From: JAHOYW01 sp964515915
GTDB taxonomy: Bacteria; Verrucomicrobiota; Lentisphaeria; Victivallales; Victivallaceae
Length of the DNA: 23,344 bases
Direction of reading: 5' to 3'
Assembly (NCBI GenBank): GCA_964515915.1
Contig: CAZEXM010000029.1
Coordinates: forward strand, 1 to 23,344
How positions within the stretch are numbered: position 1 is the stretch's first letter; each line of letters starts with the position of its first letter. This document shows positions 7,282-15,050 of this stretch, in pieces. A program made the translations under genes and the position numbers. Below the pieces are notes generated by a model, which saw only the letters and a program-made list of their open reading frames with translations, did no database searches and was not told where the DNA came from.

Positions 7282-8192
7282 TGACCGTGGGGTTGATGGC
7301 TCCGCATTGTCCTTATATTGCTCCTCCCGATCTCTATAACAAATATAAAGACCGGGTTTCGCTGCCTGAAGTCGGCGAAGAGCATTTAGCGTCTTTGCAT
7401 TCGACTCATAAAGAATATCGGCAAAATATTGATATTGAGAATATTTCTGTCGAAAATCAATTAAGTGCGAGAATTGCCTATTACGGGTTGACTGATTTTC
7501 TTGATTCACAAATCGGTAAAATTATCAACTCTCTGGAAACCACCGGATTACTGGACAACACCATCATTGTTTATTTTTCCGATCACGGGGAAATGGCGGG
7601 GAAACACGGACGGTGGCACAAGGGATGTTTTTTTGAAGACAGCATCAGGGTTCCGCTGATTATCAGGATGCCGGATCAGCAGAATACCGGGATACGGATA
7701 AGTGAGCATATTTCACTGGTGGATTTATTTCCAACCATCTGTGAACTAGCTGGAGCGGAGTTCAATCATAAAGTCAGCGGCAACAGCCTGGCGCCGTTAA
7801 TCAACACCGGCAAATGGACGCGGAAAAATATAATAAAGACGGAATATTATTCATGCGATTGTCAGCGAATGATCCTTCGCGACGAGTGGAAATTCTGTTA
7901 TTACAGCAAGTTTACGGGCGATTATGAACTGTATAACCTGAAGGATGATTCCAACGAATTGATTAACCGCGCTGATGACCCCGCCTGTAAAGACATAATT
8001 AAAGAATTACTGGCGGAAGTTTTCAATGATGGCTGGCATGATGACGTTCTGAAAAACCGTGATCGAAGACTTTCCAGATTGGATTACTGGCAGTTTACAA
8101 GTAAATACGGTGTGGCGGTGATGAAAGATCCGCTGTTGCCTGTGAGTAAAAATCACTGGTCTAGAGAAAAAGCGAAAAATTATTTAATTTAG
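7278..8192 (+). CDS. Sulfatase A, C-terminal part (frameshifted)
   Basis: This 304-residue frame completes sulfatase A. The in-frame codons just before its ATG encode I-P-F, so PFMMTVGLMAPHCPY reconstitutes the family motif across the break. The metal/active-site motif SDHGEMAGKHG lies at about 101-111, followed by RWHKGCFFEDSIRVPLI, as in S1 sulfatases. The ATG overlaps the stop of the first half (ATGA), so reinitiation by coupling is conceivable, but there is no Shine-Dalgarno and neither half holds a whole active site. Both parts together (about 491 residues) match normal sulfatase length. The most likely reading is one gene with a single indel; sulfate would be removed from a small imported ester. 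The next gene follows after 29 bp. Confidence 0.78.
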   Translation: MMTVGLMAPHCPYIAPPDLYNKYKDRVSLPEVGEEHLASLHSTHKEYRQNIDIENISVENQLSARIAYYGLTDFLDSQIGKIINSLETTGLLDNTIIVYFSDHGEMAGKHGRWHKGCFFEDSIRVPLIIRMPDQQNTGIRISEHISLVDLFPTICELAGAEFNHKVSGNSLAPLINTGKWTRKNIIKTEYYSCDCQRMILRDEWKFCYYSKFTGDYELYNLKDDSNELINRADDPACKDIIKELLAEVFNDGWHDDVLKNRDRRLSRLDYWQFTSKYGVAVMKDPLLPVSKNHWSREKAKNYLI

Positions 8193-8221
8193 AGCTAATT
8201 GCAAAACAACAAGGGAAGAAA

Positions 8222-9646
8222 ATGAGCAAGCAAAAGAAAAAAACCAATGTTATCTTTTTTATGGATGATCAGCATAACGCGCAATGCTTGGGGTTTATGG
8301 GCCATTCTATGGTAAAAACCCCTAATCTGGACGCTTTAGCGGCAAAGGGTACCTATTTTAACAACATGTTTACATGCACAGCTTTATGTGCCCCCAGCAG
8401 AGCAAGCTTCTATTCAGGTACATACCTGAGAACTCATGAACAGTTTGTTAATAATGTCGATTCTAGAAGGCAATTTCCAACTATCCTCTCTGAACTAAAA
8501 AAACAAGGATACTACACTTTCCAGTGCGGAAAAAACCATTTAATGGAGTCTATGTCAAAAGATTTTGACGAAATGCATACTGACAGGTATTATTACGATA
8601 AGTATTTGCCATCCAAAGGCCTGAAGGAGAAGGACTGGACAGAGCCTGAAATCAAAAAGAATTTCATGTCGGCGGTATCGGATCTTCCCGAAGAGGAACA
8701 AAATGAAGTCTGGACAGCTAATCACGCGATTGATTTTCTCAAGTCGGATAAAGCTCAGGACAATCCCTTTTTCATGTGGTGTTCATTTGAACGCCCCCAT
8801 GCGGCACATTTTCCTCCGGCATCATTTGATAATCTGTATAATCCGGAAGATATTCCCATTGACTGGGACGCTTACTACAAATTTGAACAGAGCCGTATTA
8901 TTAACCGGCCGATGATTGAGGACTTCTGGAAAATAGGTTCGTCCCGCAGCAACCTTGAGGTGTTTAAAAAAGCAGTCTGCCGGCATCTGGCGCTGATTAC
9001 ACTTATCGATCAGGAAATCGGCCGCGTGCTCAAAGCTCTGGAAAAACAGGGACTGGCGGATAACACCGTCATTGTATTTACCGCTGACCACGGCGAATTT
9101 GCCGGACATTACGGTCAACTCGGCAAGAACCATCCCGGCTATGATGATCTGCTGAAAATTCCGTTTATCTATTATGACCCGCAAAACGAGGGCTACGGGC
9201 GTGTTGTGGAGGGTATGTTCCAGAGCATTGACCTGTTCCCGTCACTTATGGAGAGACTTGGACTGCCTGTACCGCCGGAAGTACAGGGGGTAAGCTTCTG
9301 TGACGCACTGGAAGGTTATCCCGGATCCAGCCGCGAAGCCGTGTTCGCTGAATCTTCGAATATCAAGACTGTCCGCACAAGGGAATGGAAACTTAATTTC
9401 AACGCCCTCGACCCGCACCATGGCGGACAGCTTTTCAAAATCGATAGACAAGTACCGGAGGAAAACGTAAATCTGTGGAACTGTCCGGAATATCGATATG
9501 TAAGGCTGGAACTCATGGAAAAATTAACGCAATGGATGGTTTCATGCGAACAGCCTACTGGAACAAGTTTTCTTTCAGAGGAATACATTGATACCCGGTG
9601 GTATCGTTCTTTTAAAAACAATCCTATCCATTCTAAAATTAAATAA
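8222..9646 (+). CDS. Sulfatase B (Cys-type S1 sulfatase)
   Basis: This is an intact 474-residue S1 sulfatase. The metal motif is DDQH (15-18), the formylglycine signature is C56-A-P-S-R60 followed by A-S-F-Y-S-G, the GKNH motif lies at 103-106, and ADHGEFAGHYGQLGK begins at about 288. The Cys is converted to formylglycine by FGE or anSME; no maturase is encoded here. The N-terminus (MSKQKKKTNVIFFMDDQ) has no signal peptide, so the enzyme looks cytoplasmic, unlike most polysaccharide sulfatases. It hydrolyses an organic sulfate ester; the substrate cannot be read from sequence, but fucosidase, mannosidase and esterase genes downstream point to a sulfated glycoconjugate. It differs clearly from sulfatase A, so this is not a recent duplication. 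Confidence 0.92.
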   Translation: MSKQKKKTNVIFFMDDQHNAQCLGFMGHSMVKTPNLDALAAKGTYFNNMFTCTALCAPSRASFYSGTYLRTHEQFVNNVDSRRQFPTILSELKKQGYYTFQCGKNHLMESMSKDFDEMHTDRYYYDKYLPSKGLKEKDWTEPEIKKNFMSAVSDLPEEEQNEVWTANHAIDFLKSDKAQDNPFFMWCSFERPHAAHFPPASFDNLYNPEDIPIDWDAYYKFEQSRIINRPMIEDFWKIGSSRSNLEVFKKAVCRHLALITLIDQEIGRVLKALEKQGLADNTVIVFTADHGEFAGHYGQLGKNHPGYDDLLKIPFIYYDPQNEGYGRVVEGMFQSIDLFPSLMERLGLPVPPEVQGVSFCDALEGYPGSSREAVFAESSNIKTVRTREWKLNFNALDPHHGGQLFKIDRQVPEENVNLWNCPEYRYVRLELMEKLTQWMVSCEQPTGTSFLSEEYIDTRWYRSFKNNPIHSKIK

Positions 9647-9663
9647 AAAACTAAGGAAATTGT

Positions 9664-11109
9664 ATGAATTCGAGACAATTATCGAGGGATGAAATGGTAA
9701 AGCTTCATCAGGCCGCGTTGCGGATACTGAACAAAACTGGTTTGCGGATTGACTGCCGTGATTTTTACGGCCCGCTGGAAAGCCGCGGCGCGGAAGTTGA
9801 TACTAATACAGGAATTGTCAGGTTTCCATCGGAACTGCTTGAAGAAGTTATTGAGATGGTCAGAAAAGAAATTGCCGACGGCTATGTGCAGAATATTCTT
9901 AACGGCGTAGTCTCCGGCAGTTGCGCCCCACGGTTTCAAGCCAAAATTGGAGGTGCCTGTATTGAATACCTTGACTGGGAAACCAAGACTTTGCGCGAAC
10001 CAACTCGCCAGGACTTGATTAATTCTTTGCGTTTGGGAGAAGCTTTGCCGGAAATAGGCATCGTCGGCAATCCGGTGGTATGTCTTTATGATCATGAAAA
10101 TAAAAGAATTGAACCCAAAATGCAGCGTATTGTGACTGCCGCTACAGTGGCAAAATATACGACAAAATGTGGTTCTACCGAAGTATGGAATGAAAAAGAA
10201 CTGGAATTATTGATGGAAATCGGTATTATTGTCAAGGGTAGTAAAGAAGCATATTTGCAAAATCCCTGCTTTATAACTGCGAAAGAAACCATTGCTCCAT
10301 TGCAGTTTCCAGAAGAGGATGGACGTATTCTGTTGATGCTTGCTCGTCATAATCTACCCTGTACGATTGTTCCTATGCCGATGAGCGGCATGTCTTCACC
10401 AGTTACAATTGCTTCAAATGTCGTTATGACAATTGCTGAGGTTTTAGGAGTAATGACCGCCCTGAAAGTTACGGTGCCTGAAGCGAAAGTCGCCGGTGGC
10501 GTGATTTCCGGAGTGCTTGATATGCGCAGTACAGTCGCGCGTTTCGCAGTTCCGGAAGTTATTGTCCAGGACATCACCGCCGCCAAGGTTTTCAAAGAAC
10601 TTTACGGTCAGAACTTTGGTGTCGGTACCGGCTATATTGACGCTAAAATTCCGGGACCGCAGGCAATGTTTGAGAAATACGCCAGAATGACTGCCGCGAT
10701 TGCGGGCATCGGTTCCTATAATCCTTCGGTCGGCATTCTCAACGGCGGCAAACGTCATTGCCCTGAAGAAGTGATTCTTGAAGCGGAAATGGGCAGGCAT
10801 ATTGAAAAATGTTTTGCTCCATTTGATGTAAATGATGATACATTGGCATTGGACGTGATTGATAATGTCGGCATCGGCGGAAATTTCATCGGCGAAGAGC
10901 ACACCGCGATGAATTTCCGGGAGCTTTTTGAGTCTGACCTGATAACCGCCCAGGAAAAAGCGAATCTGGCTGCTGAGTGTGAAACTGACATTATTGATCT
11001 GGCGATTGAAAAAAAGAAGAAAATTCTTGCTGAAAATCATTATGAAATAGATTCAGATAAAGCCAAAGCTATTGACGAAGTCGTCGCCAAAGCAAAAAAG
11101 ATTCTTTAG
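9664..11109 (+). CDS. MttB-superfamily corrinoid-dependent methyltransferase
   Basis: The protein has 481 residues and matches the trimethylamine methyltransferase (MttB) superfamily: an N-terminal ALRILNKTGLRID block, the central PMPMSGMSSPVTIASNVV barrel segment, the FGVGTGYIDAKIPGPQ segment and a C-terminal helical tail. Known members move a methyl group from a quaternary or tertiary amine to a corrinoid protein. There is no in-frame UAG, so this is a non-pyrrolysine member, like the glycine-betaine, proline-betaine and carnitine demethylases (MtgB, MtpB, MtcB). Its substrate is unknown. No partner corrinoid protein or activase is in the window. AAGGA precedes the ATG. It sits between a sulfatase and a PHP hydrolase, an unusual setting that suggests a methylated, sulfated substrate. 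Confidence 0.88.
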   Translation: MNSRQLSRDEMVKLHQAALRILNKTGLRIDCRDFYGPLESRGAEVDTNTGIVRFPSELLEEVIEMVRKEIADGYVQNILNGVVSGSCAPRFQAKIGGACIEYLDWETKTLREPTRQDLINSLRLGEALPEIGIVGNPVVCLYDHENKRIEPKMQRIVTAATVAKYTTKCGSTEVWNEKELELLMEIGIIVKGSKEAYLQNPCFITAKETIAPLQFPEEDGRILLMLARHNLPCTIVPMPMSGMSSPVTIASNVVMTIAEVLGVMTALKVTVPEAKVAGGVISGVLDMRSTVARFAVPEVIVQDITAAKVFKELYGQNFGVGTGYIDAKIPGPQAMFEKYARMTAAIAGIGSYNPSVGILNGGKRHCPEEVILEAEMGRHIEKCFAPFDVNDDTLALDVIDNVGIGGNFIGEEHTAMNFRELFESDLITAQEKANLAAECETDIIDLAIEKKKKILAENHYEIDSDKAKAIDEVVAKAKKIL

Positions 11110-11116
11110 GAGCAAA

Positions 11117-13399
11117 ATGTCAGAAATAAATAATAAACTCAAAGAACAGCGTTTTCGCTTTCCCGATAAAGATTTTGTCGGTTTCGGCAGGAAATTGAGC
11201 TGTGTTGTTAACGCCAACGGCATGTGGACAGCCGCCCAGATGGAAAGCGCGGCAAAAAACACCATACTTATAACACGCAAATGCGGCAGTGATGTTTCCC
11301 GTCTTGAATTACCGCCAGGCCCTTTATATCATCAGCCGCGTCTGGTTTCCGGCAAAAACGATCAACTTGCCCTTATCTGGAATGAGTTTCAGGATGATGT
11401 CTGGAAAATCAAATATACCCCGCTAATTAACGAGCCGCTTTCGCTGGGAACTGTGGAAACTATTTTTTCTTCATCTTCCTTGTGTCTGCCTCCAGTTGGC
11501 GAATGTTTTTCAGGAACAATGCGGGTGGCTTTTTCCGCAAATTTCAGAATAGTGGTGGCGAAACAAACTGATGACGGCTGGGAACTGGTTGAAACAATAT
11601 CTGAAGCCGGTATTGACGCGTTTCGTCCGGTCATCTGTTCGAATAACGAAAACCTTCATATTTTCTGGGATCAGTACAAGAACGGAAAGTATGAGATTGC
11701 GGGCAGTATTTTAAATGATACTGGTTTTTCCGCCATTAACCCGTTGGGAACAGCTCATGAACGCTGGTTCTGCCCTGACGCGGTCAGCAATAATAAGGGA
11801 CAAGTTTTTGTCTCATGGGTCGCGATGCGGGAAACCACGGATGAGCTTGGTATCGTGGATCATATCCCCTCTGCCATGCTTGGAGAATTAAAGAATGGAC
11901 AGATTGAGATACAGAAACAGCTTGTCGCTGACCTGCGGGAAGGTTTGCTGGCATCTGAAATCTACAAGGGTTACCTGGGACTGCGCAGAAATCCTACGCT
12001 TTCTACGGATGCCGCCGGGCGTTTGTGGTGTTTCTGGGAGGTACGGGTGGAAGCGGAGGCGACGGCTTTGTCGGGACATTTGGCAGGACGCTGTTTTGAC
12101 GGCGAAAGCTGGTCGGAACCGTCGCTGATAGCTAATCCCGGTTATGGATATGCGGTGGCTGAATATTTTGACGGGAAAAAACTTCCAGTCGCGTTCTTTA
12201 AATTCGCGGAAAGGGGAGAAAATATTGTCAGCGGGGATACTATAGATATTGACCGGAAACAGCCTTACGTAATTAATGATGTAAAATGGAAAAGATGGGG
12301 GGAATTCAATATTCCGGAACTTATAAAAAATAGAAGAACATTGAAGGTAAATGATTCACAGTATTCAATGTTTTGGGCTGATACTCATTGTCATTCCAAT
12401 TTCAGCGCGGATGCCGAGGGTGAACCGGATGAAATAATTCATTATGCCCGGGACATTGCCGGGCTGGACGCGATGTGTGTGATCGACAATGATTTCTACC
12501 CTAACAAATCTTTGAGCCCGGCGGAATGGCAGATTCATCAGGAATTCAGCCGTCATTTTACCCGGGCGGGAGAATTTGTTCTCTTTCCGGGATATGAATT
12601 TACTTACCACCGTCATGACCTCTCTCCTGATTTTAACCACCGCTGTGTTATTTATCCCGGTCCTGATGGAAAGATGTTCAGGCGGATTGATCAGGGAAGT
12701 AGAACCGACAAAGAAATGCTCGCTCAACTCAAGCAGACGAACGGCATGTGTTATCCGCATCATTGCAGCTATGAATTGCTTGAGGCGGATAAAGAATGGA
12801 ATGTCGAAGTTTGTTCTTCGTGGCGGGCAGTGCTGGCGGAGTGTGATTTTTCCATCCAGCAGCTGAAAGCTGGACATAAATTTGGTTTTATCGGTTCCAG
12901 CGACGCTCACCGCGCTAATCCCGGACTGGGAGGAGCCCTCACTGGATTATTTGCCACGGAACTGACACCGGAAGCCTTGTTCGACGCTTATCGCAAGCGC
13001 CGGATTATCGCCACGCAGGGATTCGCTGTTTTTATGGACTTCCGGGTTGCCGGCTTATTTATCGGTAGTGAAGGTAATATTACAAAAGCTCCGTTGATTA
13101 GTGCGGAAATTGAGGCGCCGGATTTAATTGCGGCTGTTGAAGTTTTCCGGGACGGCGAGGTTATTTACCGGGAAACGCCGGGCGGCTCCGTTTGTCAATT
13201 TTCATTCACTGATAACGACTTGACTCCCGGTAATCATTTTTATTTTCTCAGGCTGAAATTGATTGGGGAAGCTGCCTTAAATACTGCCCCGGGTTTGAAC
13301 TCAAAAGAACCGTTCGCGGTGGATAGTAATTATCCGCATAATCTGGCAAAAGCCCGTGGTGTGTTTGCCTGGACGAGCCCGATTTGGATTAAATTGTAA
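11117..13399 (+). CDS. PHP-domain metallohydrolase (DUF3604/CehA-like)
   Basis: The protein has 760 residues. The first 380 or so carry repeated beta-propeller-like strands ending in an aromatic pattern (LALIWNEFQDD, LHIFWDQYKNG, VFVSWVAMRE, LWCFWEVRVE). From about 417 it is a PHP domain: WADTHCHSNFSADAEG with D422, H424 and H426, then GLDAMCVIDND, PGYEFTYHRHD, CYPHHCSY, and SSDAHRANPGLGG with D596 and H598, so the metal site looks intact. The end (VFAWTSPIWIKL) is typical of DUF3604/CehA-like proteins. There is no signal peptide. I place the start at 11117 because AGGAG lies just upstream, 7 bp after the MttB stop; a 45-nt longer in-frame start at 11072 would overlap MttB. Reaction and substrate are unknown, hydrolysis of a phosphoester, ester or carbamate being conceivable. 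Confidence 0.82.
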   Translation: MSEINNKLKEQRFRFPDKDFVGFGRKLSCVVNANGMWTAAQMESAAKNTILITRKCGSDVSRLELPPGPLYHQPRLVSGKNDQLALIWNEFQDDVWKIKYTPLINEPLSLGTVETIFSSSSLCLPPVGECFSGTMRVAFSANFRIVVAKQTDDGWELVETISEAGIDAFRPVICSNNENLHIFWDQYKNGKYEIAGSILNDTGFSAINPLGTAHERWFCPDAVSNNKGQVFVSWVAMRETTDELGIVDHIPSAMLGELKNGQIEIQKQLVADLREGLLASEIYKGYLGLRRNPTLSTDAAGRLWCFWEVRVEAEATALSGHLAGRCFDGESWSEPSLIANPGYGYAVAEYFDGKKLPVAFFKFAERGENIVSGDTIDIDRKQPYVINDVKWKRWGEFNIPELIKNRRTLKVNDSQYSMFWADTHCHSNFSADAEGEPDEIIHYARDIAGLDAMCVIDNDFYPNKSLSPAEWQIHQEFSRHFTRAGEFVLFPGYEFTYHRHDLSPDFNHRCVIYPGPDGKMFRRIDQGSRTDKEMLAQLKQTNGMCYPHHCSYELLEADKEWNVEVCSSWRAVLAECDFSIQQLKAGHKFGFIGSSDAHRANPGLGGALTGLFATELTPEALFDAYRKRRIIATQGFAVFMDFRVAGLFIGSEGNITKAPLISAEIEAPDLIAAVEVFRDGEVIYRETPGGSVCQFSFTDNDLTPGNHFYFLRLKLIGEAALNTAPGLNSKEPFAVDSNYPHNLAKARGVFAWTSPIWIKL

Positions 13400-13412
13400 A
13401 AAGGAATAAGAA

Positions 13413-13886
13413 ATGCAGAAAAAACATAAAGAAGGTTTTGAAGTAGTCGGCGAACAGCGGAAAAATGTTCTACGGCGCTGTTATGAACAATTAAGCAAAT
13501 GGGATTTTACAATGCCGGATGATAATCCGCTGATGCTCCATTTCGGGCTGAATGATTTCTTCAATGTGGGAGAAACTGAATTCTGGATTTGCAATGATGT
13601 TGAAAATGGTTATTGTGGTAAGTATATATTTTTGTTTGAGGAGCAGCGCTGCCCTGATCATTACCACAAAATCAAACATGAAACATTTAACGTCATTAAA
13701 GGCCAGGTCGTGATGACTGTTGCCGGCGACGATGCTATATTGAACGCAGGAGACGTCTTTAGTATGCCGATTGAGACCAAACATAGTTTTATTGCGGCGG
13801 ACGGCGCGGCACTTATTCTGGAGGTTTCCAAACCATGTCTTTACCGGGACAGTTATTTTTCCAGCCCCGACATTGAAATTTTTTAA
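13413..13886 (+). CDS. Cupin, D-lyxose-isomerase-like
   Basis: This is a 157-residue single cupin. The metal set is complete: H83-Y-H85 with E90 (DHYHKIKHETFNVIKG) and H124 (ETKHSF). The segment LILEVSKPCLYRDSYFSSPDI is typical of D-lyxose ketol-isomerase-like and related sugar-handling cupins. Those enzymes interconvert an aldose and a ketose with a bound divalent metal, and the length fits. In this operon it may isomerise a released or oxidised sugar. A non-isomerase role (for example a small-molecule-binding cupin) is possible. AAGGA precedes the ATG and the gap to the PHP gene is 13 bp. No signal peptide. Confidence 0.75.
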   Translation: MQKKHKEGFEVVGEQRKNVLRRCYEQLSKWDFTMPDDNPLMLHFGLNDFFNVGETEFWICNDVENGYCGKYIFLFEEQRCPDHYHKIKHETFNVIKGQVVMTVAGDDAILNAGDVFSMPIETKHSFIAADGAALILEVSKPCLYRDSYFSSPDIEIF

Positions 13887-13916
13887 TATAACCTTAATTT
13901 ACAGAAGAGATATACC

Positions 13917-15035
13917 ATGAACAACAGGACTAATTTTCTCAGTGCTTTAAGAGGCGACACCATCGATTATGTGCCGATTCTTCTGAAGAACCTTTTTCAT
14001 TACTCAAACAAAGCTGACATTGATCGTGAGCCAGATACAGGGAAACGGGAAATCGCTATGCGCTTGTTTGATCACAGTGTTTTCCTCGTTGAATATCCTG
14101 ACGCAGGCGTTTACCGGTATATTATCGCTCCGCCGAACTGTTGGAAGAATATCGAGAAAGGACAGGATTTATTATCCAAACTTCATACCCCAAGCGGAGC
14201 ACTTACATCCATTATTGAATGGAATAATCAGACGAAAACCCATTGGTGCTCAAAACATTTTGCGGAATCTATCGATGACTTGAAACGTATTGTCGAGATT
14301 CCATGGGAAATTGATACTTCACTGAAACCACCGGTTAATGCAGATTTTCCTCTTGGTTCTGATAGCCGAGGTATTGTACGTATGAGAGTCAGTTCGCCTG
14401 TAACTTATGTGGCAGGCTTGCTACCTTTTCAATATTTTCTTGAGCTTTGCCTCACCGATACGAATCTCATAAAAGAGATAGCAACTGTCTACAAGGAAAG
14501 AATTATACAAGTTCTGGATGTGGTTCTTGCTAATAGGAATATTGATGTCGTTATGTTAAGCGGCTCCGAAGAGTTAACTCCGCCGATGGCTTCCCCCGCT
14601 CTTTATGATGAACTGATCTTTCCTTTTGAATCAGAGATTATTGCAAAGATTCACGAATACAACAGTCTTGCCTGGGTTCATTGCCATGGCAATGTTAAAA
14701 CAGCACTTCCAAGAATGATGGAGCAACAAGTTGATTTTCTGGAACCCGTTGAACCACCACCTGATGGAGATATCACCTTTGCGAATGCCAAATGTATGGT
14801 AGCTGGACGCATGACATTGGGTGGAAATGTGGAAGCGCGGGTGATTAGCGCAGGGAATCGGGATGAAGTCATAAAAGCGACCGAATCGGCTTTCGAAGGA
14901 GGGAAAGAGAGAATGATATTAATGAATTCCGGGCCAGTTACCGGGGTATTTTCTCCTAAGATTGTTGAGAATTACCATCATATGATTGATGTATGGGAAA
15001 AGAATAGTCCGAAGAAAATAACGACTAATATTTGA
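13917..15035 (+). CDS. UroD/MtaA-like corrinoid methyltransferase-family protein
   Basis: The protein has 372 residues of the uroporphyrinogen-decarboxylase superfamily, in the branch that includes cobalamin methyltransferases such as MtaA and MtbA rather than haem-pathway HemE. It starts RTNFLSALRGDTIDYVPI, as these proteins do, and has the zinc pair H255-x-C257 in WVHCHGNVK. The third zinc ligand, a Cys in the C-terminal P-G-C-G motif of MtaA-type enzymes, is replaced: the stretch reads ILMNSGPVTG (about 334-343). It may therefore bind metal differently, demethylate directly, or have a non-transferase role. In context it is the natural partner of the MttB-like gene four kb upstream in the same operon. 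Cytoplasmic. Confidence 0.8.
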   Translation: MNNRTNFLSALRGDTIDYVPILLKNLFHYSNKADIDREPDTGKREIAMRLFDHSVFLVEYPDAGVYRYIIAPPNCWKNIEKGQDLLSKLHTPSGALTSIIEWNNQTKTHWCSKHFAESIDDLKRIVEIPWEIDTSLKPPVNADFPLGSDSRGIVRMRVSSPVTYVAGLLPFQYFLELCLTDTNLIKEIATVYKERIIQVLDVVLANRNIDVVMLSGSEELTPPMASPALYDELIFPFESEIIAKIHEYNSLAWVHCHGNVKTALPRMMEQQVDFLEPVEPPPDGDITFANAKCMVAGRMTLGGNVEARVISAGNRDEVIKATESAFEGGKERMILMNSGPVTGVFSPKIVENYHHMIDVWEKNSPKKITTNI

Positions 15036-15050
15036 TAATAAAAGGAATTT

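Noticed and set aside
7260..7285. Programmed ribosomal frameshift in sulfatase A
   Set aside because: No slippery heptamer or obvious downstream structure is seen near the junction; an indel is simpler.
10444..11040. 198-codon antisense frame within the MttB gene, and similar long antisense frames at 12365-12910 and 18849-19472
   Set aside because: Each lies opposite a strongly conserved protein, has no family motif and no ribosome site; they are shadows of codon structure.
9664..11109. Pyrrolysine-containing trimethylamine methyltransferase
   Set aside because: The frame is open for its full length with no internal UAG, so it cannot be assigned to the pyrrolysine MttB group.
13917..15035. 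Haem-pathway uroporphyrinogen decarboxylase (hemE)
   Set aside because: The VHCHGN zinc-type motif, the lack of HemE-specific N-terminal signatures and the catabolic operon context fit the methyltransferase-like branch instead.
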